The notes: generated from the sequence alone by a model not told the origin. A stretch of 64,000 nt of DNA from Streptantibioticus parmotrematis (GCF_019890615.1 NZ_JAINVZ010000017.1:102967-166966); one strand, 5' to 3'. Counted from the stretch's first letter, positions 25,633 to 34,789 are shown. A program made the numbers and translations.

Positions 25633-26466
25633 GTGAGCAAGGTCCCCTTCATCACCCTGAACAACGGCGTGAAGATGCCGCAGCTCGGTCTCGGCGTCTG
25701 GCAGGTGCCGGACGACGAGGCGACCCGCGCGGTCACCACCGCGCTGGAGGCGGGCTACCGCAGCATCGACACCGCCGCCGCGTACCAGAACGAGGAAGGC
25801 ACCGGAAAGGCCCTGACGTCCTCCGGCATCCCCCGCGAGGACCTGTTCGTCACGACGAAACTGTGGAACGCCGAGCACGGCCACGACTCGACGCTGCGCG
25901 CGTTCGACGACTCGCTGAAGCGGCTCGGCGTGGAACGGGTGGACCTGTTCCTGATCCACTGGCCGCTGCCCTCGCGTGACCTGTACCTGGACACCTGGCG
26001 TGCGTAGGAGAAGGTCTACGCGGACGGCCGGGCCCGCGCGATCGGCGTGTCCAACTTCCAGATCCCGCACCTGCGGCGGCTGCTGGACGAGGCCACCGTC
26101 GTCCCGGCGGTCAACCAGATCGAGCTGCACCCGTACTTCCAGCAGGCCGAGGCCCGCGCCTTCCACGCCGAGCACGGCATCGCCACCGAGGCGTGGTCCC
26201 CGCTCGGCCAGGGCAAGGACCTGCTGACCGACCCGGTGATCGAGTCCGTCGCGGCCAAGCACGGTGTCACCCCGGCCCAGGCGGTGCTGCGCTGGCACCT
26301 TCAGACCGGCAACGTGGTCATCCCCAAGTCGGTGACGCCTTCGCGCATCGCGGAGAACATCGACGTGTTCGGCTTCGAGCTGGACACCGACGACCTGGCG
26401 GCCTTCGCGGGCCTGGACCGGGGCGAGCGGCTGGGCCCGGACCCGGCCACCTTCGACATGGCCTGA
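25633..26466 (+). pseudogene. Aldo/keto reductase interrupted by an in-frame TAG
   Basis: The frame encodes a full-length ~277-residue AKR (2,5-diketogluconate reductase-like) broken by TAG at 26005-26007. Before it are [21 protein letters not shown], the catalytic D/Y pair in [14 protein letters not shown] in VTTKLWN and H in LFLIHWPLP. After it, in the same frame, come YADGRARAIGVSNF, VNQIELHPYFQ and VIPKSVTPSRIAENIDVF. In relatives a Phe or Leu commonly occupies the stop position, so a single base change explains it. A GTG start follows AAGGAAG. Either a recent nonsense mutation or a base-call error. Confidence 0.85.
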
Positions 26467-26530
26467 GCCTGTCGCCTCCGACGCGGCTTCAGCCCGCCTT
26501 CGACGTGGCCCGGAGCCCGTCGCGCGAACG

Positions 26531-26576
26531 GCGGCCCCGGGCGCTCCCGTGAAAATGGGGAGGCGCCCGAGGCCGC
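26531..26576. terminator. Hairpin between convergent AKR and lipoprotein genes
   Basis: GCGGCCCCGGGCGCTCCC pairs with the downstream GGGAGGCGCCCGAGGCCGC with one bulge and one mismatch around a short A-rich loop (GTGAAAATG). It lies in the 180-base gap and could stop both transcripts. Confidence 0.65.
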
Positions 26577-26647
26577 CGTCGCCACAATGAGCCCGACGAG
26601 CCCATGGGCGACGATGACGGAACACCCTCCGGCTGATGGGGCGGGCG

Positions 26648-27091
26648 TCAGCCGTGGGTGGTGACCGTCTTGCCGGTCGTGGCGTCCACCACCTGGCGGT
26701 GGTCGAGCGGGGCCTTCAGCGTGGTGCTGACGGGGGCGTCCTTGACGAAGTCGGGGCACATCTGGCCCGGCTTCTGGGTGTTGACCACTTCGAGCGTGAG
26801 GGTGACCTTGCCGGCGGTCTCCTGGGACAGCAGTTGCGCGTGCTTGCAGCCGCCCACGGAGGTCGTGACGGTCAGCTTGCGGTCCTGCCCCGAGACGGCG
26901 ACCGGCGCGGCGATGGCCTGCTTGACGGTCTTGCCGGTGCCCCCGGAGGGAGCGGAGCTCGCACTATGGGACGGGCCGGGGCTCATCGGCGCGGAGCCGG
27001 TGCCGGTGGAGACGGTCTTGGTGCCGCAGCCGGTCAGGACGGCGCCGGCGACGAGGGCCGCCGCGCCCAGGGAGAGAAGTCGTCCGTTCAT
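26648..27091 (-). CDS. Small lipoprotein of unknown function
   Basis: A 147-residue precursor with MNGRLLSLGAAALVAGAVLTGC, a textbook lipoprotein signal and lipobox LTGC. A Ser/Thr/Gly/Pro-rich linker is followed by a ~95-residue domain with two cysteines (GGCKHAQ and QMCPDF) and several predicted strands (KVTLTLEVVNTQ). ATG 27091 is chosen because it starts the signal; upstream in-frame codons fall in a tandem repeat. Probably anchored on the cell surface. No known family recognised. Confidence 0.8.
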   Translation of the reverse strand: MNGRLLSLGAAALVAGAVLTGCGTKTVSTGTGSAPMSPGPSHSASSAPSGGTGKTVKQAIAAPVAVSGQDRKLTVTTSVGGCKHAQLLSQETAGKVTLTLEVVNTQKPGQMCPDFVKDAPVSTTLKAPLDHRQVVDATTGKTVTTHG

Positions 27092-27158
27092 GTGGTTGTG
27101 ACGGACGAGGTGCCGATCCGGTTCCGTTCCCTGGTGGCGGCAGTGTGATGCCGTGTGA

Positions 27159-27294
27159 ATTCCTCCGGCGGCACCGCTGCCGTCCCGTGTGGATTCCCCC
27201 GGCGGCACCGCTGCCGTCCCGTGTGGATTCCCCCGGCGGCACCGCTGCGTTCCCGTGCGGCTTCCCGCGGCCGCACCCCGCCGTCCCGTGCGGA
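27159..27294. repeat. 34-bp tandem repeat between divergent secreted-protein genes
   Basis: Four 34-bp units start at 27159, 27193, 27227 and 27261; the second and third are nearly identical (beginning ATTCCCCCGGCGGCACCGCT) and the fourth is diverged. They fill most of the 315-base gap between the lipoprotein (minus) and the secreted protein (plus), upstream of both starts. The remainder of the gap shows no gene. Confidence 0.9.
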
Positions 27295-27406
27295 TCACGG
27301 TGAATTCAGGCCGAGTTGGTTACCGGGGCGTAGTCGCGCGGTTCGGGCGCGGTCTACGCTTCGTGCCGCTCGTGACCCGACCGTCACCCGAATCCCTGGG
27401 GGAACC

Positions 27407-28252
27407 GTGACCTCGTCCACCCTGCGCGCCCGTGCCGCCGCCCTCCTGCTCGCCACCGCGGCCCTGACCGCCGCCGGTACCGCGACGGCGCACGCCGACT
27501 CCCCCGGCGGCTGGGTGGAGACCGGCACCTCGACCGTCAACTCGCTCACCGGCGGTGAGGGCATCGCCACCCAGGCGGACGGATCGCTGCTGACCAGGGG
27601 CCTGGGCTCGATCCCGCTGTCGCTGCGCATCGCGGGCTGGAACCACGTCGGCGACCCCGACATCGCCGACGGCTACGTCTTCGACGCGTACCAGGGCGGC
27701 GACTCGGCGACCTCCAAGATGTACGCGGTCACCACGCCGGGCGGTCAGCGCTACGAGTACACACATCCGCTGGACGCGGGCGAGGAGCTGAACAACTCCT
27801 TCGACACCGTCTCGCCCGACGGGCAGTGGATGGTCTCCGGCGAGTGGGGCGACATGAACCGCCTGGAGGTCTTCCCCGCCCCGCTGCTCAACCCCTCGAC
27901 GCCGCGCACCGGCGGCACCCTCGCGCAGGCCGGACAGATCTCGCTGGACCGCACGGTCAGCGACATCCAGGGCTGCGACTTCGTCTCCGGCACCCGGCTG
28001 GTGTGCAGCTCCGACGACGCGGCGAAGGACGTCATCCAGGTCGACCTGCCGCACGCGCTGGACGGCTCGGCGGTGACCGGTCACGTCACCACGCTCTTCC
28101 AGGTGCCGCATCAGAGCATCTGCTCGGGCACTTTCGAGGCCGAGGGCATCGACTACGACCCGAACGCCCGCGTGCTGCGCGTGGAGATCGTCCCGCCGAG
28201 CGTCTGCGAGGTCGCGACGACCGTCTACTCCTACCGTCCCACCACCGGCTGA
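27407..28252 (+). CDS. Secreted protein of unknown function
   Basis: A 281-residue precursor. GTG 27407, preceded by TGGGGGAA, starts the signal peptide TSSTLRARAAALLLATAAL, with likely cleavage after ATAHA. The mature part has repeated strand-turn patterns (DGYVFDAYQGG, SPDGQWMVSGEWGDMNRLEVF, LVCSSDDAAKDVIQVDLP, GIDYDPNARVLRVEIV) that suggest a beta-propeller-like fold. Three to four cysteines could form disulfides. No catalytic residues are recognised. Extracellular location is the only firm inference. Confidence 0.75.
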   Translation: MTSSTLRARAAALLLATAALTAAGTATAHADSPGGWVETGTSTVNSLTGGEGIATQADGSLLTRGLGSIPLSLRIAGWNHVGDPDIADGYVFDAYQGGDSATSKMYAVTTPGGQRYEYTHPLDAGEELNNSFDTVSPDGQWMVSGEWGDMNRLEVFPAPLLNPSTPRTGGTLAQAGQISLDRTVSDIQGCDFVSGTRLVCSSDDAAKDVIQVDLPHALDGSAVTGHVTTLFQVPHQSICSGTFEAEGIDYDPNARVLRVEIVPPSVCEVATTVYSYRPTTG

Positions 28253-28408
28253 CCGCAGCGCCCCGCTCGCACGCGGGACCGGTCATCGCTCACGGGATCT
28301 GCTCCAGCGGGCCGTCGCGTCCATGATGTGAAACGCCGTTCCTGGATAGTGAGACCTCGTCCTAGGGTGACGTACGTCAGACGTCACCTCGGCGAAGGGG
28401 CGGGTCCC

Positions 28409-29221
28409 ATGAGCGACCACCACGGCACGTACACCTACGGGCACCACGAGTCGGTGCTCCGCTCGCACCGCTGGCGCACCGCGGAGAACTCCGCCGCGTA
28501 CCTGATCCCGCGCCTGCGGCCGGGCCTGCGGGTGCTGGACGTCGGCTGCGGGCCGGGGACCATCACCGCGGACCTGGCGGAACTGGTCTCCCCCGGCGGG
28601 CGGGTCACCGCGGCGGACGCGGCGGACGACGTGCTGCGGGCCGCGGCCCGCCTCGCGGCCGAACGCGGGCTGGACAACGTGGAGTTCGCGACCGCCGACG
28701 TCCACGCGCTGGACCACCCGGACGACAGCTTCGACGTCGTCCACGCCCACCAGGTGCTCCAGCACGTGGCCGATCCGGTGCTGGCGCTGCGCGAGATGCG
28801 GCGGGTGTGCAGGCCGGGCGGGATCGTCGCGGCGCGGGACGGGGACTACCACGGCTTCGTCTGGTACCCGCGGCTGCCGGAGCTGGACGAGTGGATGGCG
28901 CTGTACCAGCGGTGCGCCCGCGCCAACGGCGGCGAACCGGACGCGGGGCGGCGGCTGTTGTCGTGGGCGAGGCAGGCGGGCTTCACGGACGTCACGGCGA
29001 CGTCCACCACGTGGTGTCACGCGGACGACGCGGAACGGGCGTACTGGGGCGGCATGTGGGCGGACCGGGTCGTGAAGTCCGCGATGGCCGAGCAGGCGGT
29101 GCGCGACGGCTACGCCACCGCGGACGACCTGCGGCGCCTGTCGGACGGCTGGCGCAGTTGGGCCGCCTCGCCCGACGGCTGGTTCTCGCTGCTGCACGGC
29201 GAGATCGTCTGCGTGGCGTGA
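28409..29221 (+). CDS. Class I SAM-dependent methyltransferase
   Basis: A 270-residue UbiE/MenG-like methyltransferase. Motif I LRVLDVGCGPGTITADLAEL is near residues 47-66, the acidic residue after strand 2 in VTAADAADDVL, motif post-I FATADVHALDHPDDSFDVVHAHQVLQHV (around 95-122, shown in part), and REMRRVCRPGGIVAARDGDY. ATG 28409 has AAGGGG upstream; the longer frame from 28328 adds an Arg-rich stretch. The acceptor substrate is unknown. It converges on the APC permease gene across a strong terminator. Confidence 0.9.
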   Translation: MSDHHGTYTYGHHESVLRSHRWRTAENSAAYLIPRLRPGLRVLDVGCGPGTITADLAELVSPGGRVTAADAADDVLRAAARLAAERGLDNVEFATADVHALDHPDDSFDVVHAHQVLQHVADPVLALREMRRVCRPGGIVAARDGDYHGFVWYPRLPELDEWMALYQRCARANGGEPDAGRRLLSWARQAGFTDVTATSTTWCHADDAERAYWGGMWADRVVKSAMAEQAVRDGYATADDLRRLSDGWRSWAASPDGWFSLLHGEIVCVA

Positions 29222-29225
29222 GCGG

Positions 29226-29258
29226 CGGGCCGGCCCCGGGCGGACCGGGGCCGGCCCG
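29226..29258. terminator. Bidirectional terminator hairpin
   Basis: A perfect 14-bp stem, CGGGCCGGCCCCGG with its complement around the loop GCGGA, fills the 43-base gap between the convergent methyltransferase and permease genes. Confidence 0.85.
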
Positions 29259-29264
29259 GCGTCG

Positions 29265-30659
29265 TCACGCCCGCGTGCGCCGGGCCGCGAGCCAGGCGTA
29301 GACCAGGACGCCCACGAAGAGGAACAGGACACCCTGGTAGACGGCCGCGTACCCGGCACCCGCGACCAGCCACACCGAGAAGGCGAACGCGCCCAGCGCG
29401 AGCACCAGATCGCGGGCGAGGGCGCCCGGCCGCACCCGGTCGCGTTCGCCGGACAGCAGCCAGTACACCTGCGCTGCCGCCGCCAGCAGGTAGGGCACGG
29501 TGGCGGAGAACGTGGTGATCAGCACGAGCGTGTTGAAGACCGCGGAGGAACCGCAAGCGTAGTTGACGACCGTCAGCAGCGAGGCGAGGACCACCCCGGC
29601 CAGCACGCCGAACGTCGGCACCCCGCGCGCCTTGCGGGCGAAGACCGCAGGGAACAGCCCGTCGCGCGCGGCGGCGTAGGGGGCCTGCGCGCTCATCAGG
29701 GTCCAGCCGTTGAGCGCGCCGAGGATGGAGACGACCGCGGCGGCGGCGATGAGGGTGCCGCCCCAGTGACCGCCGAACATGGTGTCCACCGCGTCGGAGA
29801 ACGGCGCCCCCGACTTCACCAGAGCCGCGTGCGGCACGGTGCCGAAGACGGCGACGGTGCCCAGCAGGTAGACGAAGGCCGCGCCGATGGTGCCCAGCAC
29901 GCTGGCCCGGCCGACGTTGCGCTCCGGATCGCGCACCTCCTCCGCGCTCATCGCGGCGGACTCCACGCCCACGTAGGAGTAGAGCAGCAGCGCCGCCGAC
30001 GCCGACAGCCCGCCGACCCAGCTCCCGCCGCCGGGGTGGAACGGCCCGAGGTCGCGCGGGTCGAAGAAGAACAGCCCGGCCACCGCGACGAACAGCAGCG
30101 GCAGGAACTTCAGCACGGTCGAGACGATCTGCACCGCGCCCACCCAGCGGGTCCCGGCGAGGTTGGCCAGCGCGGGCAGCCACAGCGAGGCCAGCGCCAC
30201 GGCCAGCCGCTCGGGCGTCGAGAAGTGACCGGGGACCACCACGTCCACGTAGCCGACCGCGCCGACCGCGAGCGCCGCGTTGCTGACCCAGGTCATCACC
30301 CAGTACGACCACGCCGACAGGAATCCCGCGAAGTCCCCGAACGCCTCGCGCGCGTAGACGTACGGGCCACCGGTGCGCGGGTGCCGTCGCGCGAGCCGCC
30401 CGAAGACCAGCGCCAGCGCGATCGCGCCGACGGTCAGCACCACGAACGCCAGCAGGCTCACCGTGCCGTACGGCGCCACCGACGCGGGCAGCAGGAAGAT
30501 GCCGCCGCCGATGATGTTGCCCATGACCAGCGCGGTCGCGGTGGGCAGCCCGAAGCGCCGCGAATGACCCGCGCCGCCGCCGTGTGCGGCGTGCCCCGCG
30601 GCGGCGGGAGCCTGCGCCGGGGCGGTGGGAGCCGGGGCCTCGGTGGCGGTGTCGTGCAT
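29265..30659 (-). CDS. APC family amino acid permease
   Basis: A 464-residue permease with 12 hydrophobic segments after a ~40-residue Ala/Pro-rich cytoplasmic leader. The first helix carries the APC substrate motif GNIIGGGIFLLPASVAPYG; SYVGVESAAMSAEEVRDPERNV matches helix 6 and its loop in the basic amino acid/polyamine antiporter branch. It likely exchanges or imports amino acids such as arginine, ornithine or related amines. ATG 30659 lies downstream of GAGGAAGG. It is on the opposite strand from the methyltransferase and unlinked to obvious partners. Confidence 0.9.
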   Translation of the reverse strand: MHDTATEAPAPTAPAQAPAAAGHAAHGGGAGHSRRFGLPTATALVMGNIIGGGIFLLPASVAPYGTVSLLAFVVLTVGAIALALVFGRLARRHPRTGGPYVYAREAFGDFAGFLSAWSYWVMTWVSNAALAVGAVGYVDVVVPGHFSTPERLAVALASLWLPALANLAGTRWVGAVQIVSTVLKFLPLLFVAVAGLFFFDPRDLGPFHPGGGSWVGGLSASAALLLYSYVGVESAAMSAEEVRDPERNVGRASVLGTIGAAFVYLLGTVAVFGTVPHAALVKSGAPFSDAVDTMFGGHWGGTLIAAAAVVSILGALNGWTLMSAQAPYAAARDGLFPAVFARKARGVPTFGVLAGVVLASLLTVVNYACGSSAVFNTLVLITTFSATVPYLLAAAAQVYWLLSGERDRVRPGALARDLVLALGAFAFSVWLVAGAGYAAVYQGVLFLFVGVLVYAWLAARRTRA

Positions 30660-30785
30660 GGGGTGGTGCGCCTTCCTCTCCTCCCCGGGCACGCCGTTGC
30701 CACCGGTGTCCGCGCAAGGGTGGGCACGGCCCGGCGGGGCGAAAAGGAGGATCATCCTCCGGATGGGGAGGCCCCCATGCTCCCC

Positions 30786-33122
30786 TCAGGCGTCACCTTG
30801 CACCAAATCACCGCCTTTTATGCCGTACGCGTCCCGCTGACCGGGAAAAGCTGCGGTCGGCGCGGCGTCGGACCGCAGGTCCTCCAGGGCGATCCAGTCC
30901 CGCAGCACGGCGTGCACCGACTCGGCGCCGACCAGCGGCGACGGCGGCGCGGACAGCTCGCGCGGGTACAGCAGGAACGGCCGGGACTGCTCCCCGCCCA
31001 GCCCGCCGTGCGACCCCACCTGCTCCTCGAACGCGTGCACCTCACCGGTGCGCGGGTCGTACGCGGAGTTGACCATGATGTCGGCGGCGTGCGGGAAGCC
31101 GTCGGTGCGCAGCACGGCCCGCGCCGCGCCCTCCCCGAACGGCGCCAGCGGGTCGGCCCCGGTGATCCGCCCGGTGGCCAGTTCGTGTTCGGCGCCGTCC
31201 GCCCCCAGCACGACCGGTCCGCACCGGGCGTCCCGGACCAGGACGAAGCCGATACCGGGGTGGTCGGCCAGCCTCCGCAGCAGCCCGGGGTGCAGGCGGT
31301 CGATCTGCTGCCGGGTGAGCCGGCCGGGAGCCTCGGGGAAGGAGATCAGGCCCAGGTTGCCGGAGCCCAGCACCACCGGCCCGGCGTCCCGCCCACGAAC
31401 CCGGTGCTCCCGACGCCCGGCCTCCCCGTCGCGCCGACCCGCCTCCTCCTCGCGCCCGCCCACCTCCCCGTCGCGCCCGGGTCGGCGCGACTCCCCGCCT
31501 CCGTGGCCACGTATCTCCCCACCTCCGGTCCCGCGCGATTCCCCGCGTTCGGGGCGGCGCAGGGCGGCACGCGCGGCGGTGCTCGACTCGCGCTCCTCCT
31601 CCGCCGCGCCCCGCACCCGCCCGCCGCCGGGCAGTCGGCACCCGGAGCGCACCAGGTCGCGCAGCGAGATCCCGTACGCGGCGGCGAACGGCGTGCCCGG
31701 GCTCTGGCCGTGGTCGGACAGCAGCACGAACCGGTAGGGGCGCGGCGCGTACCGCGCGGTCCCGGCGATCAGGCCGATCGTCCGGTCCAGCCGCCGCAGC
31801 ACCTGGTCGGTGTCCCGCTCGCGCGGCCCCGAGTGGTGGGCCACCTCGTCGTAGGCGACCAGGTCGGCGTAGACCGTGCGGCGGCCGGCGAGGATGTCGC
31901 CGATGACGGCGGCCACCACGACGTCCCGCTCGACCACGGTGGCGAACGCCCGCAGCACCGGGTAGAGCCCGCCCCGGCCGACCGGGGACCGCCGTTCGCG
32001 TATCCGCGCTCGCAGCGACTGCCCGATCTCGCGGGCGACCTCGGCGGCGAAGGAGATCGCGGTGCGCGCGGCGTGCGCCGGGTCGGAGAAGTAGGCGAAG
32101 TACCCGGATCTGCTGCGGTGCCCGCGATCGCGGCGGACGGCCACCGACAGCACCAGCGCCAACTGGTCCGCGCCGCCGGTGAACAGGTTGCCCCGGCTGG
32201 CCGCGTCGACGGCGAGCAGGCCCGGGCCGCCGGTGCGGTGGACGGCACGGCGCTGCAACTCGGCGGCGGACGAAGGCCGGTTGCAGACCATGACCTGCCC
32301 GGTCTCCTTCTCGTACCAGCGGAACGCGGGCACGTCCTCGTTGCTGCCGTGCAGGATGCCCAGTTGGCTGGCGCCGGTCTGACTGCTCCAGTCGGTGTGC
32401 CAGGGCGTCAGCGTGTGCGTCGTGGCCGTCCAGCGGGTCAGCGTCTCCATCAGCGGCGGCTTGAGCGCGTTGCCCCGGCTCCCGCCCTGGCGCACGCGCA
32501 TCGCGTCGCGCAGCACGTCGTGGCCGACGCCGTCGAGCTGGATGATCACCGTGCCGGGCGTGGTCGTGGTGTGCGCGCGGTCGGCGCGGCGGCGTCCGGC
32601 GAGCCGGGCCAGGCGTCTGCGGTGGGCGTCGTCGTCCCGCACCGCGAGCCAGGTGCTGGCGGCGGACGAGGTCGCCGACATCACGGCGGCCACGACGACG
32701 GCGGTCTCCGGGGTGGACGCGGCGGTGTCGCCGTACGGCACGACGCTGAGCGCGATCAGGAACAACAGGCCGTTGAGCATGAAGGTCGACAGGCCCAGGA
32801 CGTAGGCGGGCACCAGCAGCAGGGCGCGCACCAACAGCGGCCAGACCAGGGCGTTGAGCAGGCCGAAGGTGCCCGCGCCCGCGGTGGCGGCGAGCACGAT
32901 GTCGGTCGGGCTGCCGCCGCGCGGGGACTCCAAGGTCAGGTCGGGCAGCAGTCCGGCGAGGACGGCCAGGGTCGCGCTGCCCACCGCCCACACCGCGAGC
33001 ACCCGCAGCAGCGCGCGGGCCACGCCGCGCCAGGTGAACGACGGCGCCGCCGCCCCGGCCCGGTACCACGCCCGTCTCCACCACACCGGCCGCCCGGCCC
33101 GCCCGGTCCGTCCGTCATCCAT
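30786..33122 (-). CDS. Holin-like membrane domain fused to alkaline-phosphatase-superfamily phosphodiesterase
   Basis: A 778-residue two-domain protein. Residues ~35-155 contain four hydrophobic helices resembling the phage holin 4_2/YvlD-type family (LLNALVWPLLVRALLL, LSTFMLNGLLFLIAL). From ~190 an alkaline phosphatase superfamily domain follows: VIIQLDGVGHDVL, WSSQTGASQLGILHG, ADLVAYDEVAHHSG and VLLSDHGQSPGTPF supply the metal ligands. Around residues 500-570 an Arg/Gly/Glu-rich linker (RDGEVGGREEEAGRRDGEAG) splits that domain. It may hydrolyse phosphodiesters or polyisoprenoid or teichoic-acid-like substrates at the membrane; the substrate is unknown. Confidence 0.85.
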   Translation of the reverse strand: MDDGRTGRAGRPVWWRRAWYRAGAAAPSFTWRGVARALLRVLAVWAVGSATLAVLAGLLPDLTLESPRGGSPTDIVLAATAGAGTFGLLNALVWPLLVRALLLVPAYVLGLSTFMLNGLLFLIALSVVPYGDTAASTPETAVVVAAVMSATSSAASTWLAVRDDDAHRRRLARLAGRRRADRAHTTTTPGTVIIQLDGVGHDVLRDAMRVRQGGSRGNALKPPLMETLTRWTATTHTLTPWHTDWSSQTGASQLGILHGSNEDVPAFRWYEKETGQVMVCNRPSSAAELQRRAVHRTGGPGLLAVDAASRGNLFTGGADQLALVLSVAVRRDRGHRSRSGYFAYFSDPAHAARTAISFAAEVAREIGQSLRARIRERRSPVGRGGLYPVLRAFATVVERDVVVAAVIGDILAGRRTVYADLVAYDEVAHHSGPRERDTDQVLRRLDRTIGLIAGTARYAPRPYRFVLLSDHGQSPGTPFAAAYGISLRDLVRSGCRLPGGGRVRGAAEEERESSTAARAALRRPERGESRGTGGGEIRGHGGGESRRPGRDGEVGGREEEAGRRDGEAGRREHRVRGRDAGPVVLGSGNLGLISFPEAPGRLTRQQIDRLHPGLLRRLADHPGIGFVLVRDARCGPVVLGADGAEHELATGRITGADPLAPFGEGAARAVLRTDGFPHAADIMVNSAYDPRTGEVHAFEEQVGSHGGLGGEQSRPFLLYPRELSAPPSPLVGAESVHAVLRDWIALEDLRSDAAPTAAFPGQRDAYGIKGGDLVQGDA

Positions 33123-33329
33123 CGCCGCTCACCTCCCGCGATCGCTCCCCCTCAGACTGTCACAGGAGCGACGGGGGGCCGGAGTTATCCACAGGGCAAA
33201 GCTTCCGCGGCCCGCTCGCCTCCTCCGCACCCGCAGCGCCTACCCTCGGGCCATGGGTCGGCGTCGCGCGGTCGCCAGGGCGTGGGGCGGGCGGCCCGGA
33301 CCTTCGTCGACCCGGTGGAGCGGACACGC

Positions 33330-34106
33330 ATGGAGATCACGTGGTGGGGACATGCCAGCGCCACCCTGAGCGATTCCGGGACGCGGGTGCTGACCGACCC
33401 GCTCTTCGCCTCGCGCCTGGCACACCTGCGCAGGCGGCGCGGTGCCCTGCCGCCCGCCTCCGCGACCCTGGCCGACGTGGTGGTCGTCTCCCATCTGCAC
33501 GCCGATCATCTGCACCTGCCCTCGCTGGCCCGGCTCGCGCCGGGCACCCTCGTCGTCGTCCCGCGCGGCGCCCTCGCCGCGGTGCCGAAGCTGCGCGGAC
33601 TGCGGGGACTGCGGGAACTGGACGTGGTCGAGGTCGGGCCGGGCGACGAAGTCCACGCCGGGGCGTTGCGCGTCCGCGCGGTCGAGGCCGCGCACGACGG
33701 TCGGCGGCTCCCGTTCGGTTCGCACACGGTGCCCGCGCTGGGCTACGTGGTGCACGGTGAGGCGGTCACCTACTTCGCCGGTGACACCGGGCTGTTCGCG
33801 GGCATGGCCGAGCAGGTCGGACGGTGCGACGTCGCGTTGCTGCCGGTCGGCGGCTGGGGGCCGTTCCTCGGCCACGGCCACCTCGACCCGGGCCGGGCCG
33901 CCCGGGCGCTGGCCGGGCTGGCGCCGAGCCTCGCGGTGCCGGTGCACTACGGCACGTACTGGCCGATCGGTCTCGACGCGGTGCGCCCGCACGAATTCCA
34001 CTCCCCCGGCACGGAGTTCGCCCGGCTCGCCGCCCGTGAGGCGCCCGGTGTCACGGTGCGCACCCCGGCGCACGGCGAGAGCGTCCAGTGGGAGGCGAAG
34101 CGGTGA
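33330..34106 (+). CDS. MBL-fold metal-dependent hydrolase (UlaG-like)
   Basis: A 258-residue metallo-beta-lactamase-fold protein beginning MEITWWGHASATLSDSGTRV. The binuclear metal motif VVSHLHADHLHL (H-x-H-x-D-H) is near residue 58, FAGDTGLF supplies the bridging aspartate region, and VPVHYGTYWP the last histidine. This branch resembles L-ascorbate-6-phosphate lactonase/UPF0173 proteins. ATG 33330 has GGAG about ten bases upstream. Its stop overlaps the next start, so it is co-expressed with the DedA protein. The physiological substrate is not known. Confidence 0.88.
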   Translation: MEITWWGHASATLSDSGTRVLTDPLFASRLAHLRRRRGALPPASATLADVVVVSHLHADHLHLPSLARLAPGTLVVVPRGALAAVPKLRGLRGLRELDVVEVGPGDEVHAGALRVRAVEAAHDGRRLPFGSHTVPALGYVVHGEAVTYFAGDTGLFAGMAEQVGRCDVALLPVGGWGPFLGHGHLDPGRAARALAGLAPSLAVPVHYGTYWPIGLDAVRPHEFHSPGTEFARLAAREAPGVTVRTPAHGESVQWEAKR

Positions 34107-34789
34107 CCGGGTGGCTCGCGCAGGCGGTGACCGCCGGGGCGCCGGCCGCCTCCACGGGACGGGCGATCGGGTATCCGTCGCTGTTCCTGCTGGTGGCGCT
34201 CGGTTCGCTGGTGCCCGTGGTGCCGACCGGCGCGCTGGTCAGCGGCGCGGCGGTGGTCGCGTTCCAGCAGACGACGCACGGCACCGACCCGTTGGCCTTG
34301 TTGTTCGTCTTCCTGACGGCCGCCCTCGCGGCGTTCGTGGGCGACGTCGCGCTGTACTGGCTCGGACAGCGCGGCGCCCGTTCCGCGGGCGGGTCGCGGG
34401 GGCTGGAGCGGCTGCGGCAACGGGCCGACCCGGACCACCTGGAGACGGCGCGGCGCAGGCTGGAACAGCACGGCACCGTGGTCCTGGTGCTGTCCCGGCT
34501 GGTCCCGGCTGGCCGGATACCGGTGATGGTCGCCTGCCTGCTGGCGCGGGTGCCGCTGCGGTCGTTCGTGCGTGGTGACGTGGCGGCGGTGGTGGCGTGG
34601 GCCGTCGCGTACCAGGCGATCGGGATACTGGGCGGTTCGCTCTTCGCCCGGCCGTGGGAGGGCGTGGCGCTGGCGGTCGGCCTGACGCTGCTGATCAGCG
34701 TGGCCCCGTACGCGTGGCGCCTGATACGCGGCCGGGCCCGCCGCGCGGCGCCACACCGGGAAGACGAAGGGGCGCACGGCACCGGGTGA
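34103..34789 (+). CDS. DedA/VTT-domain membrane protein
   Basis: A 228-residue integral membrane protein with about five hydrophobic segments. The DedA/SNARE-associated (VTT) pattern is visible as VVPTGALVSGAAVV, VGDVALYWLGQRGA and SRLVPAGRIPVMVACLLARVPLRSF, the last containing the key arginine. DedA proteins include lipid and undecaprenyl-phosphate flippases. The GTG start overlaps the MBL stop (GTGA) and has GGAGG upstream. A terminator hairpin overlaps its end. The role here is inferred from the family only. Confidence 0.88.
   Translation: MTGWLAQAVTAGAPAASTGRAIGYPSLFLLVALGSLVPVVPTGALVSGAAVVAFQQTTHGTDPLALLFVFLTAALAAFVGDVALYWLGQRGARSAGGSRGLERLRQRADPDHLETARRRLEQHGTVVLVLSRLVPAGRIPVMVACLLARVPLRSFVRGDVAAVVAWAVAYQAIGILGGSLFARPWEGVALAVGLTLLISVAPYAWRLIRGRARRAAPHREDEGAHGTG

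Noticed and set aside
27159..27294. Possible CRISPR array
   Set aside because: Units are adjacent with no unique spacers and no cas genes are present; it is a tandem repeat.
30786..33122. Prophage suggested by a holin-like domain
   Set aside because: No other phage gene is near, and this holin-like family is common in bacterial chromosomes.
33185..33193. Replication origin from a DnaA box
   Set aside because: Only one box, no cluster, and no dnaA or dnaN nearby.
29766..34106. Open frame of 1446 codons on the + strand
   Set aside because: It is the shadow of the permease and phosphodiesterase genes on the opposite strand; only its last 259 codons (from 33330) are real.
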